From: Zanthoxylum bungeanum
Lineage: Eukaryota > Streptophyta > Magnoliopsida > Sapindales > Rutaceae
Length of the DNA: 64,000 bases
Direction: 5' to 3'
Assembly (NCBI GenBank): GCA_019454045.1
Contig: SKCR01023417.1
Coordinates: 124,001-188,000, forward strand
Of this stretch, positions 42,561-57,338 are shown piece after piece. Positions within the stretch are counted from its first letter, which is position 1; the number at the start of each line of letters is the position of its first letter. The position numbers and the translations under genes were made by a program. The notes below the pieces were generated by a model. The model searched no databases, was not told the DNA's origin, and was given only the letters and a program-made list of their open reading frames with translations.

Positions 42561-45500
42561 TTAAATGATTTAATTTTCAATTGGGAATTAATAATAGGTT
42601 AATTTATTTGATAAAATAACTTATTATGACTAGGCCCATAATTAAGCAAATAAGTAGAGCATAAAATCTTTGGAAGATTTATGTGATGATGACTTTAGTG
42701 CTTAATTTAATATACTTGTCAATAAATCTATCTTTAGATTTAAAAGTATTAAAATTGCAATTTATAATTCTTGGAGAATTAATTGACTATTTAGTGGAGG
42801 AAAAGTCAAAGTTTGCAATTGGGCAAGTTGCACAAGGTGCACATCATTTCGATATTCTAAAACCCAAGGCTTGGCCAAAGGTTTGTGAAACATTGAAAAG
42901 ATAATTGACATATCCCAAAGTGACTACCATTTGGATATGGAAGACACGAAGGAATTAAAGAAAGGGCGAGGCTCTGACTTTAAAATATTTGTCAAAGTTA
43001 TGTTCACTACTAGTATTAAAATTAGATTTTAAATACTTAGTGTGGTACATTAAATATATGTATTGATGTTCAGAATCCGCTATGAGCTGGTTACTGACTT
43101 CAAGCCGAGATTTCTCTGCGAATCAGAAACGGGACGAAAGTCGCTGTTTCGACCGTAGATACCTAAGTTTAGGAACTACCCTTCGGGTATGTACTTAAAT
43201 TAGGAACTGTTATAATGTAACTAGTTTGACTAGAGACATTATCTCTATATCAGTGTTTAATCCGTTGCGGATAAACCTTTATATTCTAGAACACTAAAGT
43301 GTTTTATTATATAAAGATGATACTGAGATAAACACATTAGATGTAAATAACAGAATTTATATTTTGAATATAAATAAAATCTCAAACATATAAAATGACA
43401 AATAAATAGCTCAAATTGATTTGATCAATAGAGACTTATTTGTGGCATTGTTGTCTAGGACACAATTAAACGAGACTCGTATATCCACACTTTTGAAGAG
43501 TGGGTACTAGGACTGATTTGACTATTCAAATAAGGTCTGCGAATCTAGTTTATTAGGTAAAGTACCTAAAATACTATTTACTTAGTAATAGTAAAAAGGC
43601 CACCGATCTCTTAGCCCTATTCATGGTGAAGTAAGTGGGCCCATATCTAGCTAGACTAGATGTGAACATGAATATTTCGTGACCTTAACGGATGTGGCAT
43701 CACGTTATGGTTATGTGTTTCTTTTGAAGAACACAAATCGGAAACTTTAAAGTTTCGACACGAAGTAAATAAACAGATCGGCTATAGTATTATTCCGCCA
43801 CGGTAAGACCGTAATGGAAAATACTTAAGCAGTAAGTTTCATACGTACATGAAAGAGTACGGTATTCTTTCAAATGAGGACTCCTCCCGAGACACGTCAG
43901 TTAGACGGTGTGTCCGAACTAAAACCGAATTTTGTTGGACATGATAAGGTTTATCACGAGTCGCTCTGAGCTACTGTTTCCTTCTATAAGATATGTATTA
44001 ACAGTGCAAAGCTTATTTAGAATAAGGTTCCATATAAATCTGTTTGACAGATGTCATATAGGATATGAACAGGAAAGAAACGGGGTTTCTCATTTCTAGT
44101 AATTTGGGTATGCCAGGCATAACGTTTGGATGATACCAAACTGAAAGACCCAAATTGGATAAGTGCCAATATAGGTTATCCTAAGGGAAACCTTAAGTAT
44201 AGTACTTGTAAATCTCACATGAGAACAATGTGATTGTTGCTCACCATGCATTTTTCCTGAGAGGAATACCGATATGCAGTGGTCAGTGGGAGGATAGTGA
44301 TACTCGATGAAAATCGGAGTAATACTGTTCAAGGCACGAAGTCCTTAATGGAACACAAACAGTTCATCAATGATGAATCTGTACCATTAATCTTCGAATA
44401 CACAAGAACTGAGTAGATCGGATAGAGTCAGAAAACAACCTAGGGTTTGGGTTTCTGATCTAACCTCATAAAGATGTCAATCTTATGAAGGTATATCCAC
44501 CGACTACGTTTTGAGGAAGTGATACGAGGTATCGACTCCCTATTATGGCAAAGTGCCATGAGTCCGAAATGGATTCCATGTATAACAACTATTTTGGATA
44601 CTAGTTGTTGTACCACAAGGCATTGTGCCTATTGGTACATTAACGTCTTCAAGGAAGACATACATGGAAGGCAACATACCAACGTACAAAGCTGGGCTTT
44701 TGACGGAAAGGTATCGTTATCAACATTGTGTTAATAACGATTCAACCTTTTACCTGTTGCCATGGAGAATCCATTTTGAAGATGCTTGTTGATAACTGCG
44801 TATTTCATTTATGAAATATGTCAGTTATAGATCAAAATCGCTTTCCTGAAAAGGAAATCTTTTGGAGGATGTTTACAACATCCTGACGATTTTGAATAAC
44901 CGACAAACAAGGTTTGCGGGTTATTCGATCCATGTTTGGATTAATGCAAGCATAAGGTTCTTGGAGCTGTCGTTTTGAAATAATCATAATGGGAGAGCGC
45001 ACTGACAGTTAAATTCCCAAAGCAATTGTTGAAAGCTTGGCTTTCATAGAAATTCTCCGTAGAATTCTGGGGAGTAACAACCTTTATTCAAGGAATAAAG
45101 ATCTACTGGGATAGATTGGAGTTGTTAACACTCTCTGGGAAATTGTACATTTAAAAATGTACTTGATAGGGTGTCTCATACGCTTCGAGCATATGGGGTC
45201 ACAATCGGGTCAATCCAAGTGACAGTCACTGGATTGAAGATTAAGAACATCTGTTAGTATCTCAGAGAACTAAAGATGCAATCTTAAACTATGGAGAAGG
45301 AGAACTTGAAGTGACTGGGATCACTGCTGCAAGTTTCCAAACAATTAAATACTGAGGTACTATAAAGTTTGAATAAAGGGACAGTGAGCTGGAAATATTC
45401 CGAGCAAGATAACTGTTGCCGAATAAACAATAATTGCGGATTATTGCTGCAGCTGAGGCAGCAAAAGAAGCCATTTGGATCGAAAATAAATCTAATTAGA

Positions 45501-45750
45501 TTAGATATAGTTCTGTTAGCAGCTGAGCTAGGCGTCAGCACAGGCTAAGGAATTAAAGGTCTCATCGACGATCCAGATATATACTTCCATATCATCTGAT
45601 TCGTTCGGATCATACATCGTGGCGATGTGATGATCGTATAAATCACGTCAGACGATTATCAAGCAAATCCGCTGACGAAAACCTTTCCTCAGCAATTTGA
45701 GCGAACCGTACATAGTTCGGGTGTGGGACACTTGAGTGACTCGCTACGTG
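42561..45750 (+). pseudogene. Decayed Copia gag-pol of element B
   Basis: No usable ORF. Traces in the expected order: a zinc-knuckle-like stretch near 42900-42980 (AAAGAAAGGGCGAGGC), pre-integrase (TGTGGCATTGTTGTCTAGG, 43442), integrase words (43600-43980), reverse transcriptase (44560-45100) and RNase H (45340-45720). Every domain has frameshifts and stops, and sequence is missing near 45000 compared with element C. Confidence 0.75.
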
Positions 45751-45763
45751 CCAAGTGGGAGAT

Positions 45764-47858
45764 TGTTGGACATAATGACCCATAGCGTCACTATTTGCAC
45801 AGATCATTGTGTTGTTGTAGCAAATTAACCATGTGACAAGGAAATTGCACTCTCATCATTTGTGATTAGATCACCATAGATATATAAATGAATAGAGGTC
45901 CCTGTGATTAGTTCCTGGACTGAGAATGATATGAGACAGTATCAGTCCCCGAAGGATTAATCATTAAATATCCCTAGCCGGAGTATTATCGAGACTGGAC
46001 ATCGATAATGCGGAATAAGCTAGTATTGCACTTGTGTGCGTTGTGAGGACACAACAACATAGTTCTCATATATATAAGTATCGGATACTTATGCAAGTGC
46101 GATAGGAGGTCGTGTTTTACCGATGGTACGGGAAACAGCTTCGCTCTGGATAGACCCCTCGGAATCCCATTGGTAATATGACTATGTGTCTATGGGAGGC
46201 CGAAATCAAGGTAGGTGTGTATAGTCTTAACCTGAGACTTGCATCGCTAATACTTGCGATAATCGGTAGACTTTGGTCTTGGTGGTACAGGGCTTTAACC
46301 GGTTCTGCGTACACCACTTCTGGGTTTATCAAAGAGTCGTAGTGTATTGGGTGTGATGTCAAGACGGAAGTATCACTTCAGTCATATTGGAGATGATGTC
46401 ATGCAGGATACGGTACTAGTACTCTTGAGTGTTGCGCAACCAATCGGGATATTGTGACCAGGTCATGAATATCCGATTATATAGACTATGTTACCAGGCA
46501 TCCGATATGTGCTTCGGACGGGGTAGACACTTATCCAGCCCCAGCCCTAGCACGTGACTATCCGATACTGGGCCGATATACACAATACAATCGTATACTA
46601 CGCTTGATAACAGATCTTAATATTCTTAAATGGATATGTCCGGAGAATTGGGAAGACTTGGTGCTTTGCTAGGAGTCGACCTTGTCTCGTAAATCGGTAG
46701 AACGTAGTACTTGGTACGTACGTGATTCGGATACTCCGACGACCGTATTTACTGCCAACTTATCCGGGGATCTCATGGGTCGCTTCCCGATAATCCACCG
46801 ATGACGCACAACTCGCACTCTTGAATAATCTGGGATTATATAGGAGAGAGAGAAAATTAATCTAGGATTAATTACGGAGATATTTTATCTAGGATAAAAT
46901 ATCATCTAGAGAGAGATAACGATTAATTTGGAATTAATCGGTAAATTAATATATTCGATATATTAAACGAAATTAGATTTCGACGCGGAATTAAAATTAG
47001 ATTTTAATTAGAGATAACGATTAATTTAGAATTAATTCATAAGCGATGTGAATAGTGAATTCACTAGGCGTAATCATTTAATTACGACGCGACGGAAAAA
47101 TTGTTAATTTGGAATTAACGAACCCGAGCCCGAGTGTGATTGCGAGCGCATTCGTATTTCGAATTCGAGTGCGGCATCGCAAGTCGCATCAAGCGTCAAA
47201 TCAATCAGTCGCATCAAGCGTCAAATCACTTGTCACTTTGAGTGATGTGACTTGACATCATGTCACTTTAATAAAGGTGATATGAATAGTGATGGACTTG
47301 ACATAAAGTGTAAAGCATTTTGGAGGGAAAACTTTATGGTTTTTTGGCTCCAATATTTTTGATTTATTTGATAAAGTTAAATGAAAAATTGATTATTTAT
47401 TTTTGGAAAATATATAATCATTTTTTTGCTTTACATTTTATTATGTTAACAACACATTTTTCTCTCTCATTCTCTCATTCACTCTCACACAAAAACCAGT
47501 CCATTTTCTTCACTGTTTTTGAACCATTTTGGCGTGAACAATAGGGAAGCAAGAGTGGATTTTCATGGTGAAAATTCAAGTGCTAGCACACTTACGAGTC
47601 TTGCGAAGGTGGTAGGGAGGTTCGCCCATGAGCCGGGATCCGTCGGACGAGGCTTGGAGCTCCGTTTTCTCAGCTCAAATCTGAAAATTGGAGGCAGTGG
47701 ACTGCACAGCTTGGGCGTCCTTGGCAGTGAGTTTTTGGGCTTGATTCGTCTCCAAATCGACTCAACCGATCGATGTGAGTATTCCGCTACCTCCGTTGAT
47801 GTATTCGCACATTGTTTTCATGTCTTGTTTGATCTTGGGACCTAGATAATAACCATCA
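45764..47858 (+). mobile_element. 3' LTR of element B
   Basis: Nearly identical to the 5' LTR. Visible differences include a replaced stretch near 47008-47020 (GGGCGAACGAATT against AGAGATAACGATT) and scattered single changes. Confidence 0.93.
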
Positions 47859-47863
47859 CTTTC

Positions 47864-49436
47864 CACCAACTAGGCACTATTCCAACCAAACACATCACTA
47901 TTCCTTTTCACTTTATTAAAGTGATGTGTGTCTTTCAATCAATCAATCACATCAATCAATCACATCACTCAAAGTGACATTTGATTTGACGTTTGATGTG
48001 ACGAATGATTTGACGCTTGATGTGACTTGCGTTGCCGCACTCGAATTCGAAATGCGAATGCGCTCGTAATCACACTCGGGCTCGGGTTCGCTAATTCCTA
48101 ATAAGCGAATTTACCGTTGCGTCGTAATTAAATGATTACGCCTAGCGATTTCACTATTCACGTCACCAACGAATTAATTCTAAATTAATTCGTTTGCCCG
48201 AATTAAAATCTAATTTCAATTCCGCGTCGAAATCTAATTTCGTTCAATATATCGAATATATTAACTTTACCGATTAATTCCAAATTAATTGTTTTCTCTC
48301 TTTAGACGATATTGTATCCTAGATAAAATATCTCCGTAATTAATCCCAGATTAATTTTCTCTCTCATCAAATTAATCCCAGATTAATAAATGTGCGAGTC
48401 ATACGTCATCGGTGTATCATTGGGAAGCGACCCATGAGATCCCCGGATATGTTGGCAGTAAATACGGTCGTCGGAGTATCCGAACACGTACATACCAAGT
48501 ACCACGTCCTACCGATTTACAAGACAAGGTTAGCTTCTAGCAAAACGTCATGCCTACCCAATTCTCCGGAAATATTCTTACAGGAATATATAAGGATCTA
48601 TATCAGGCGTAGTATACCAAGTATCGTGCATTTCGGCCCAGTATCGGATAGTCACGTGCTAGGCCTGGGCTGGATAAGTGTCTGCCCCGTACGAAGCACA
48701 TGTCGGATGTCTGGTAACTAGTCTCTATAATCGGATATACATGACCTTGTCATAATATCCCGATGGCTGCAGCACCTCAGAGTACTAATACCGTATCCTG
48801 CGTGACATCATCTCCACTATGACTGGAGTGATACTTCCGTCTTGACATCACACCCAATACTCTACGATTCTCAATATACTCAGCTTCGGCGTACACAGAA
48901 CCGGTTAGAGTCCTAGATGACCTCAACTAAAGTATATTGATTGTCGTAAGCATTAGCGGTGCAAGTCTCAGGTTAAGATCAAATACACCTACCCTGATGT
49001 CGGATTCCCATAGACACATAGTCATAATACCAATGGGATTCCGAGGGGTCTATCCAGAGCGAAGCTGTTTCCCGTACCATCGGTGAAACACAACCTCCTA
49101 TCGCACTTGCATAAGTATCCAATACTTAAGTATATGAGAACTACGCCGTTGTGCCCTCACAACGCGCACAAGTGCGATACCAGCCTATTCCGCATTATCG
49201 ATGTCCAGTCTCGATAATACTACGACTAGGGATATTTAATGATTAATCCTTCGTGGACTGATACTGTCTCATATCATCTCAATCCAGGAACTAATCATAT
49301 GGACCTCTCTTCATTTATACATCTATGGTGATCTAATCACAATGATGAGAGTGCAATTTCCTTGTCACATAGTTAATTCGTACAACAACACTATGATCTG
49401 TACAAATAGTGACGCTATGGGTCATATTATCCAACA
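47864..49436 (-). mobile_element. 3' LTR of element C, proximal piece
   Basis: 1,573 bp collinear with 55761-57333. It ends ATCCAACA next to the polypurine tract (plus strand ATCTCCCACTTGG). Confidence 0.9.
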
Positions 49437-49449
49437 ATCTCCCACTTGG

Positions 49450-52400
49450 AACATAGCCAGTCACTCGAGTGTCTTACACCCGAACTATGTACGGTTGGCT
49501 CAAATTGCTGAGGAAAGGTTTTCGTCAGCGGATTTCCATGATTATCGTCTGACGCGATTTATACGATCATCACATCGCCACGATGTATGATCCGAACGAA
49601 TCAGATGAATATAGAAGTATATATCTGGATCGTCGATGAGACCTTTAATTCTTTAGCCTTGTGCTGACGCCTAGCTCAACTGCTAACAGAACTATATCTA
49701 ATCTAATTAGATTTATTATCGACCCAAATGGCTTCTATTGCTGCCTCAGCTGCAGCAATAATCCGCATTTGTTGTTTATTTGGCAACAGAATCTTGCTCA
49801 GAAGATTTCCAACTCACTGTTCCATTATTCAAACTTTATAGCACCACAGTATTTAACTGTTTGGAAACTTGCAGCAGTGATCCCAGTCACTTCAAGTTCT
49901 CATTCTCCATAGTTTTAGACAGCGTCTTTAGTTCTCTAAGATACTAATAGATGTCCTTAACTTCAATCTAGTTACTATCACTTGGATTGTCCTGATTGTG
50001 ACTCCATATGCTCAAAGCGTATGAGACACCATATCAAGTACATTTTAAATGTACAATTTCCCAGAGAGTGTTAACAACTCCAAATCTATCCCAGTAGATC
50101 TTTATTCCTTGAATAAAGGTTGTTACTCCCCAGAATTCTACGGAGAATTTCTATGAAAGCCAAGCTTTCACCAATTGCTTTATGGGAATATCATTATCAG
50201 TGCTCTCCCACTAACCTCCTTATATACACAAGAATCATTTTGTTTTGAGTTAAATCATAAACCATTATGATTATTTCAAAACGACAATTCCAAGAACCTT
50301 ATGCTTGCTCCAATCCAAATATGAATCGAATAACCCGCAAACCTTGTTTGTCGGTTATACAAAATCGTCAGGATGTTGAAAACATCCTCCAAAAGGTTTC
50401 CGTTTAAGGAAAGCGATTTTGATCTTTAACTGACACATTTCATAAATGAAATATGCAGTATCAACAAGCATCATCAAAATGGATTTACTATGGCAACAGA
50501 TAAAAGGTTGAACCTTTATTAACACAATGTTGATAACGATACCTTTCCGTCACAAGCCTAGCTTAGTACGTTGGTATGTTGCCATCCATGTATGTCTTCC
50601 TTGAAGACTTATATTGTACCAATAGGCACAATGCCTTGCGGTACAACAACTAGTATCCAAACATAGTTGTTATACATGGAATCCATTTCGGACTCATGGC
50701 ACTTTGTCATAAAAGGGAGTTGATACCTTGTATCACTTCCTCGTACGTAGTCGGTTGGTATTCCTCAATAAGATTTACATCTTTAAGGGGTTACATTAGA
50801 AACCCATACCCCATGTTGTTTTCTGATTCTCTCCGATCTACGCGGTTCTTGTGTATTTGAAGATTAATGGTTTAGTTTCATCCTTGATGAACTATTTAAG
50901 TTCCATTTAGGACTTCGTGCCTTGAATAGTATTACTCCGATTTTCATCGAGTATCACTATCCTCCCACTGACCACTGCATATCGGTATTCCTCTCAGGAA
51001 AACCGCATGGTGAGCAACAATCACATTGTTCTCTTGTGAGATTTATAAGTACTATACTTATGGTTTCCCTTAGGATAACCTATAATTGGCACTTATCCAA
51101 TTTGGGTCCTTAGTTTGGTATCATCCAAACTTTATGCCTGGCATACCCAAATATAGGAATGAGAAACCTTGTTTCTTTCCTTTTCATATCCTATATGATA
51201 TCTGTCAAACAGATTTATTTGGAACCTTATTCTAAATAAGTTTTGCACTGTAAATACATATCCGTTGAAGGAAATGGTAGCTCAGAGCGACTCGTGATAA
51301 ACCTTATCATGTCCAACAAAATTCGGTTTTTGTTCGGACACACCGTCTAACTGACGTGTCTCGGGAGGAGTCCTCATCTGAAAGAATATCGTACTCTTTC
51401 ATGTATATATGAAACTTACTGCTTAAGTATTTTCCATTACGGTCTTACTATGACGGTATAATACTATAGTCGATCTGTTTATCTACTTCGTGTCGAAACT
51501 CTAATAGTTTCCGATCTGTGTTCTTTAAAAGAAACACATAACCATAACGTGATGCCACATCCGTTAAGGTCACGGAATATTCATGTTTACATCTAGCCTA
51601 GCTAGATATGGGCCCATTTTCTTCACCATGAATAGGGCTAACAGATCGGTGGCACTTACACTATTACCAAGTAAACAGTGTTTTTGGTATTTTACCTAAC
51701 AAACTAGATTCGTAGACTTTATTTGAATAGTCAAATCAGTCCTAGTACCCACTCTTAAAAAGTGTGGATATACGAGTCTTGTATAATTGTGTCCTAGACA
51801 ACAATGCCACAAATAAGTCTCTACTTGATCAAATCAATTTGAGCTATTTATTTGTCATTTTATATGTTTTGAGATTTTAATTATATTCAAAATATAAATT
51901 TGTTATTCACATCTAATGTGTTTATCTCAGTATCATCTTTATATAATGAAACACTTAGTGTTCTATAATGTAAAGGTTTATCCACAATGGATTAAACACT
52001 GATATAGAGATAGTCTCTAGTCAAACTAGTTATATTATAACAGTTCCTAATTTAAGTACACACCCGAAGGGTAGTTCCAAACTTAGGTATCTACGGTCGA
52101 AACAGCGACTTTCGTCCCGTTTCCGATTCGCAGAGCAATCTCAGCTTGAAGTCAGTATCCTGCTCAAAGCAGATTCTGAACATCAATACATATATTTTAT
52201 GTACCACACTAAGTATTTAAAATCTAATTTAATACTAGTTGTGAACATAACTTTGACAATCATTTTTAAAGTCAGAGCCTTGCCCTTTCTTTAATTCCTT
52301 CGTGTCTGCCATATCCAAATGGTAGTCACTTTGGGATATGTCAATTATCCTTTTTCAATATTTCAGGAACCTTAGGCCAAGCCTTGGGTTTTTAGAATAT

Positions 52401-52600
52401 CGAAACAATGTGCACCTCGTGCTGTATGCCCAATTGCAAACTTTGACTTTATCTCCTCTAGAATAGTCAATTAATTCTCCAAGAATTATAAATTGCAATT
52501 TTAATACTTCTTAAATCTAAAATTAGATTTATGACAAGTATATTAAATTAAACACTAAAGTCATCATCACATAAATCTTCCAAAGATTTTATGCTCTACT
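49450..52600 (-). pseudogene. Decayed Copia gag-pol of element C
   Basis: Collinear with 42700-45750 of element B on the opposite strand and similarly unreadable. Traces of RNase H (49690-49920), reverse transcriptase (50150-50700), integrase (51200-51700) and pre-integrase (51800) are visible. It keeps a short stretch near 50180-50260 that B lacks, so neither copy is derived from the other as it now stands. Confidence 0.75.
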
Positions 52601-52699
52601 TATTTTGCTTAATTTTGGGCTTAAGGTATAATAAGTTATTTTATCAAATAAAGTAACCTATTATTATTCCCAATTTGAAAATTAAATCATTTAAAATAT

Positions 52700-55229
52700 T
52701 TAATCCAAGATTATATTTTAAATATCCAACTTTTCAATTCTTTCTTGATTTCAATAGTCCAACTATTTAATCAATTATTAGTGGTACTATATATTATAAT
52801 GATTATAATAGTCCAACTATATAATCAAATATAATCCAAATTAATTAACCTCAATTACATTGATTACTATAATCCAATTATAAAATCAACTGTAAACTGA
52901 AATAATTAATTCAAATATATTGATTAATATAATCCAATTATATATAATCAACTATAATACAGTCCAACTGTTTATTAAAACAACAATTTAAATATTAGTC
53001 CAACTAACATTTAATATTATGACGAAATAATTTGAATGAGCGCGTATGGCGAGTAATTGAACGAATATTGCAAATTCAATTCTTTCCTCCCACTATTTTT
53101 CGTCGAGCCTCTAACCATCTGTCGAGTACTCGGGAAACCGTGTTTCCTAGTGGGCTAGGATCCCGTTAAATATCACACAATCTTGACTTTGGCCAACAAA
53201 TTGTATGATAATTAACTAGGTAGATCTCTAAGATCAATTGGATCTAATCCAATTCCTAGATCCAGTAGGTGGACATCCAAGTCCGAAACATATATCTCAT
53301 ATATGCCTATATATCTAATATATACCCTAACTTTTTCCTCTGAATCAACTAGGCCTTGGCTTTGGCACAACAAACCTAATGATCCCAGTCAAGCGCGGAC
53401 CCATTGACCATGGAAGCTTCGTAATCAATGTCGTTGGACAAGAAGTGGTCTTGACTTTGGCCAAAAACCACAACTTGGACAGGACACCAATATAGAACAA
53501 AGCCTCGTGATTCAAACACATCTTCGACGGACAAGGGCTTGACTTTGGCCAACAACCCATGACAATCTAGGATCTTGAGCAAGAATCACTCAATGGAAGG
53601 AAAATAAACGCTTGATATATAACGAGGGATTTTCGCGTGCAAATTGGCTACCAATTTAATTATCTTTGTTTAGGTCTCATCATCATACACCCTTAAACAT
53701 GCATTCTAAAATACATAATAAAGCGCATATGAAATAAAATAATAATGATATGCGGATGGATACTTAACATATTGATCCTAGATCAAATCTCTCTCTTTCT
53801 CACTCAAGCTAGCACTTGTATTACTTCTACCGTTACACTACACTTCTAAAGAAACCTCATTTACATTGAGGGGAATAGGGAGAAGAGAATACAAAGAGAA
53901 TAGAGGTGATAAGGCTGGACACGCAGGTCCAATTTAATAAATCGAATTTATTACAACAATTTCCAAAATTGCCCCCACCCGACTAATATCCATCTGATAT
54001 ACATTATTCATTCAACACAACCACGTATTCACACACATAAGCATGATATCAATCAATCTAATCAAATTAATTAATCTGATAATTAAGTGATCATCCAATG
54101 TTCAAACAACGATTTGATTTTGCTCGAGTCAAACTCGTTTTTGCGAATAAGTACTCAAAGTACGAATTCATGAATTAAATTAAACTACAACATTAAATCA
54201 AATTTTAATATGTATTTAATACTAATTCACTATTCAATTCCAAATTAAATATTACACTTTTATTTAATAAACCTTTTCGACTTAAATTCCAAATTTAATC
54301 GTGACGGGTCTCAAAGCCCGATTAACGTCCAACGTCAATTCAATTCAAGTCTAATGGGCTTTAATTAATTTCTTTAAGGCGTGGGCTTCGGCAACCAAAG
54401 CCCAATCAAGGAGTAACCCCATAAGCCCAGAAATCAATTTAGGCCCATTAGGCCCAATTAAACTTTAAAGGTTCATTAGTCGCATTTGGGCTTTATGGTA
54501 GTGGTTTTGGGCCCAATTGGATCCAATCCATTTGGCCTAAACCCAACTTGATAAAATCAAGCCCAATTACAACTTAATAAGCCCAAATCCAATTTAAGGC
54601 CCTAGTAATTAAATTACCAACCAAAATTCCAATTTAATTACCTAAAGTGTTCAACATAATAATTACCCAATTAATATTTCTAAAATATCAATTAGCCTAA
54701 TTAATCATGCTCAATATTATCATCACATGTCCAACACATTAATGAAAAATCAAACCCACATACATGCTTCTAAGGTCTCGGCCAAGATAGGGATTTTTAT
54801 CCGATTTGAATTCAATCCAATTAATTTCACAATCGATATTAAATCCTCATCCCGAATGATTTCCAAAACATCCAATTGTCCAAAATCAAAAATCCAAGAC
54901 ATTAAAGGGCATTTTTGAATTCGGCCAACATAAGCAAATTAGGGATTTTGTTCAATTCAAAATTCAATCCAATTAATTTCAAATTAACATTATCCATCAT
55001 CATTCTAATTCATCCAATGAATCAAAATCAAAAAATTCCAAATTTCCAAAATTCTTTACATATTCGGCCAACACATATATTTTGGGGAAATTTGATCCAA
55101 TCACAATTTCAACAAATTGATCCAATCAATCTTACATTAAACATCATTTAAACATGCTCAATCAAACAATTTAACCAAATCATGCTCAAAATCAATTTAC
55201 CCAAATTTTAACCCTAAAATTTCATGCTT
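52700..55229 (-). other. Leader of element C
   Basis: Minus-strand motif copies at 53552-53538, 53464-53450, 53367-53354 and 53196-53182, with the same 88/96/172 spacing as element B. Hairpin GGAAAC-ACG-GTTTCC at 53147-53133 (minus). The region 52740-53000 has the same TAGTTGATT-type repeats as B. Confidence 0.75.
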
Positions 55230-55250
55230 GAACCTAGGCTCTGATACCAT
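55230..55250 (-). other. Primer-binding site of element C
   Basis: Minus strand ATGGTATCAGAGCCTAGG directly after the 5' LTR, the uninterrupted initiator-Met tRNA complement. Confidence 0.85.
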
Positions 55251-57333
55251 TGTTAGGTTTATTCTAGGTCCCAAGATCATCAAACAATCATGATAAAGTG
55301 TGAAATACATATCAAAGAAGTTGCGGAATACTTACATTGATCGGTTGTGCGACGAAACGACGAACAAAATTATTTTTCCTTTGAAATTCGGACTTGGCAG
55401 TGAGCAGTCCACTGGTTCAAGTTTTCAGATTTTGCTTCATCATTTGAGCTTCAAATCTTCGTCATTTGATTCCCGGCTCGTGGGTAAGTTTCCCTAACAC
55501 CTTCGTAAGTCTCTCGGAGTGCTAGCTCCGCTTGATTTTGCCACAAAATCAAGGCACAAAGCTTCCCTTAACTCACGGCAATGATGAACAAAACCAGTGA
55601 GCTTTTTGCCACAATGGGCGTGAATGTGAGAGAGTGTGGAGAGAAGAAGAAGAATGTGAATTAGTTGGTCAAAACCTTTTCCAAAAATGGTTTTATATTT
55701 TACCATAAAATATATAAAATATTCACCAAATTATTAATTAATAAATGGTAAATACTTTCCACCAACTAGGCACTATTCCAACCAAACACATCACTATTCC
55801 TTTTCACTTTATTAAAGTGATGTGTGTCTTTCAATCAATCAATCACATCAATCAATCACATCACTCAAAGTGACATTTGAATTGACGTTTGATGTAATGA
55901 ATGGTTTGACGCTTGATGTGACTTGCGTTGCCGCACTCGAATTCGAAATGCGAATGCGCTCGTAATCACACTCGGGCTCGGGTTCGCTAATTCCTAATTA
56001 GCAAATTTACCATTGCGTCGTAATTAAATGATTACGCCTAGCGATTTCACTATTCACGTTGCCAACGAATTAATTCTAAATTAATTCGTTTGCCCGAATT
56101 AAAATCTAATTTCAATTCCGCGTCGAAATCTAATTTCGTTCAATATATCGAATATATTAACTTTACCGATTAATTCCAAATTAATCGTTTTCTCTCTTTA
56201 GACGATATTTTATCCTAGATAAAATATCTCTGTAATTAATCCCAGATTAATTTTCTCTCTCATCAAATTAATCCCAGATTAATAAATGTGTGAGTCATAC
56301 GTCATCGGTGTATCATTGGGAAGCGACCCATGAGATCCCCGGATATGTTGGCAGTAAATACGGTCGTCGGAGTATCCGAACACGTACGTACCAAGTACCA
56401 CGTCCTACCAATTTACAAGACAAGGTTAGCTTCTAGCAAAACGCCATGCCTACCCAATTCTCCGGAAATATTCTTACAGGAATATATAAGGATCTATATC
56501 AGGCGTAGTATACCAAGTATCGTGCATTTCGGCCCAGTATCGGATAGTCACGTGCTAGGCCTGGGGCTGGATAAGTGTCTGCCCCGTACGAAGCACATGT
56601 CGGATGTCTGGTAACTAGTCTCTATAATCGGATATACATGACCTTGTCATAATATCCTGATGGCTGCAGCACCTCAGAGTACTAATACAGTATCCTGCGT
56701 GACATCATCTCCACTATGACTGGAGTGATACTTCCGTCTTGACATCACACCCAATACTCTACGATTCTTAATATACTCAGCTTCGGCGTACACAGAACCG
56801 GTTAGAGTCCTAGACGACCTCAACTAAAGTATATTGATTGTCGTAAGCATTAGCGGTGCAAGTCTCAGGTTAAGACCAATACACCTACCCTGATGTCGGA
56901 TTCCCATAGACACATAGTCATAATACCAATGGGATTCCGAGGGGTCTATCCAGAGCGAAGCTATTTCCCGTACCATCGGTGAAACACAACCTCCTATCGC
57001 ACTTGCATAAGTATCCAATACTTAAGTATATGAGAACTACGCCGTTGTGCCCTCACAACGCGCACAAGTGCGATACCAGCCTATTCCGCATTATCGATGT
57101 CCAGTCTCGATAATACTACGACTATGGATATTTAATGATTAATCCTTCGTGGACTGATACTGTCTCATATCATCTCAATCCAGGAACTAATCATATGGAC
57201 CTCTCTTCATTTATACATCTATGGTGATCTAATCACAAATGATGAGAGTGCAATTTCCTTGTCACATAGTTAATTCGTACAACAACACTATGATCTGTAC
57301 AAATAGTGACGCTATGGGTCATATTATCCAACA
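55251..57333 (-). mobile_element. 5' LTR of element C
   Basis: 2,083 bp, TG/CA ends, uninterrupted, so it shows what the 3' LTR looked like before element B entered. The palindrome run lies at about 55990-56285. Confidence 0.92.
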
Positions 57334-57338
57334 ACCCA

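Larger units (their letters stand above)
37867..47858 (+). mobile_element. Element B: Copia (family 1), plus strand, nested in element C
   Basis: LTRs 37867-39962 (2,096 bp) and 45764-47858 (2,095 bp) are almost identical, TGTTGGACAT...ACCATCA. CTTTC lies on both sides (37862-37866 and 47859-47863). The empty target is preserved in the other LTR of C (55753-55770, AATACTTTCCACCAAC). The leader is intact in layout but all coding frames are destroyed. Confidence 0.94.
37358..57333 (-). mobile_element. Element C: Copia (family 1), minus strand, with element B nested in its 3' LTR
   Basis: Plus strand TGTTAGGTTT...ATCCAACA. ACCCA lies on both sides (37353-37357 and 57334-57338). 5' LTR 55251-57333 (2,083 bp); 3' LTR 37358-37866 plus 47864-49436 (2,082 bp) once element B and one CTTTC are removed. 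Primer site at 55250-55230 and polypurine tract at 49449-49437, both minus strand. The interior is a badly decayed gag-pol that shares its defects with element B. Confidence 0.92.
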
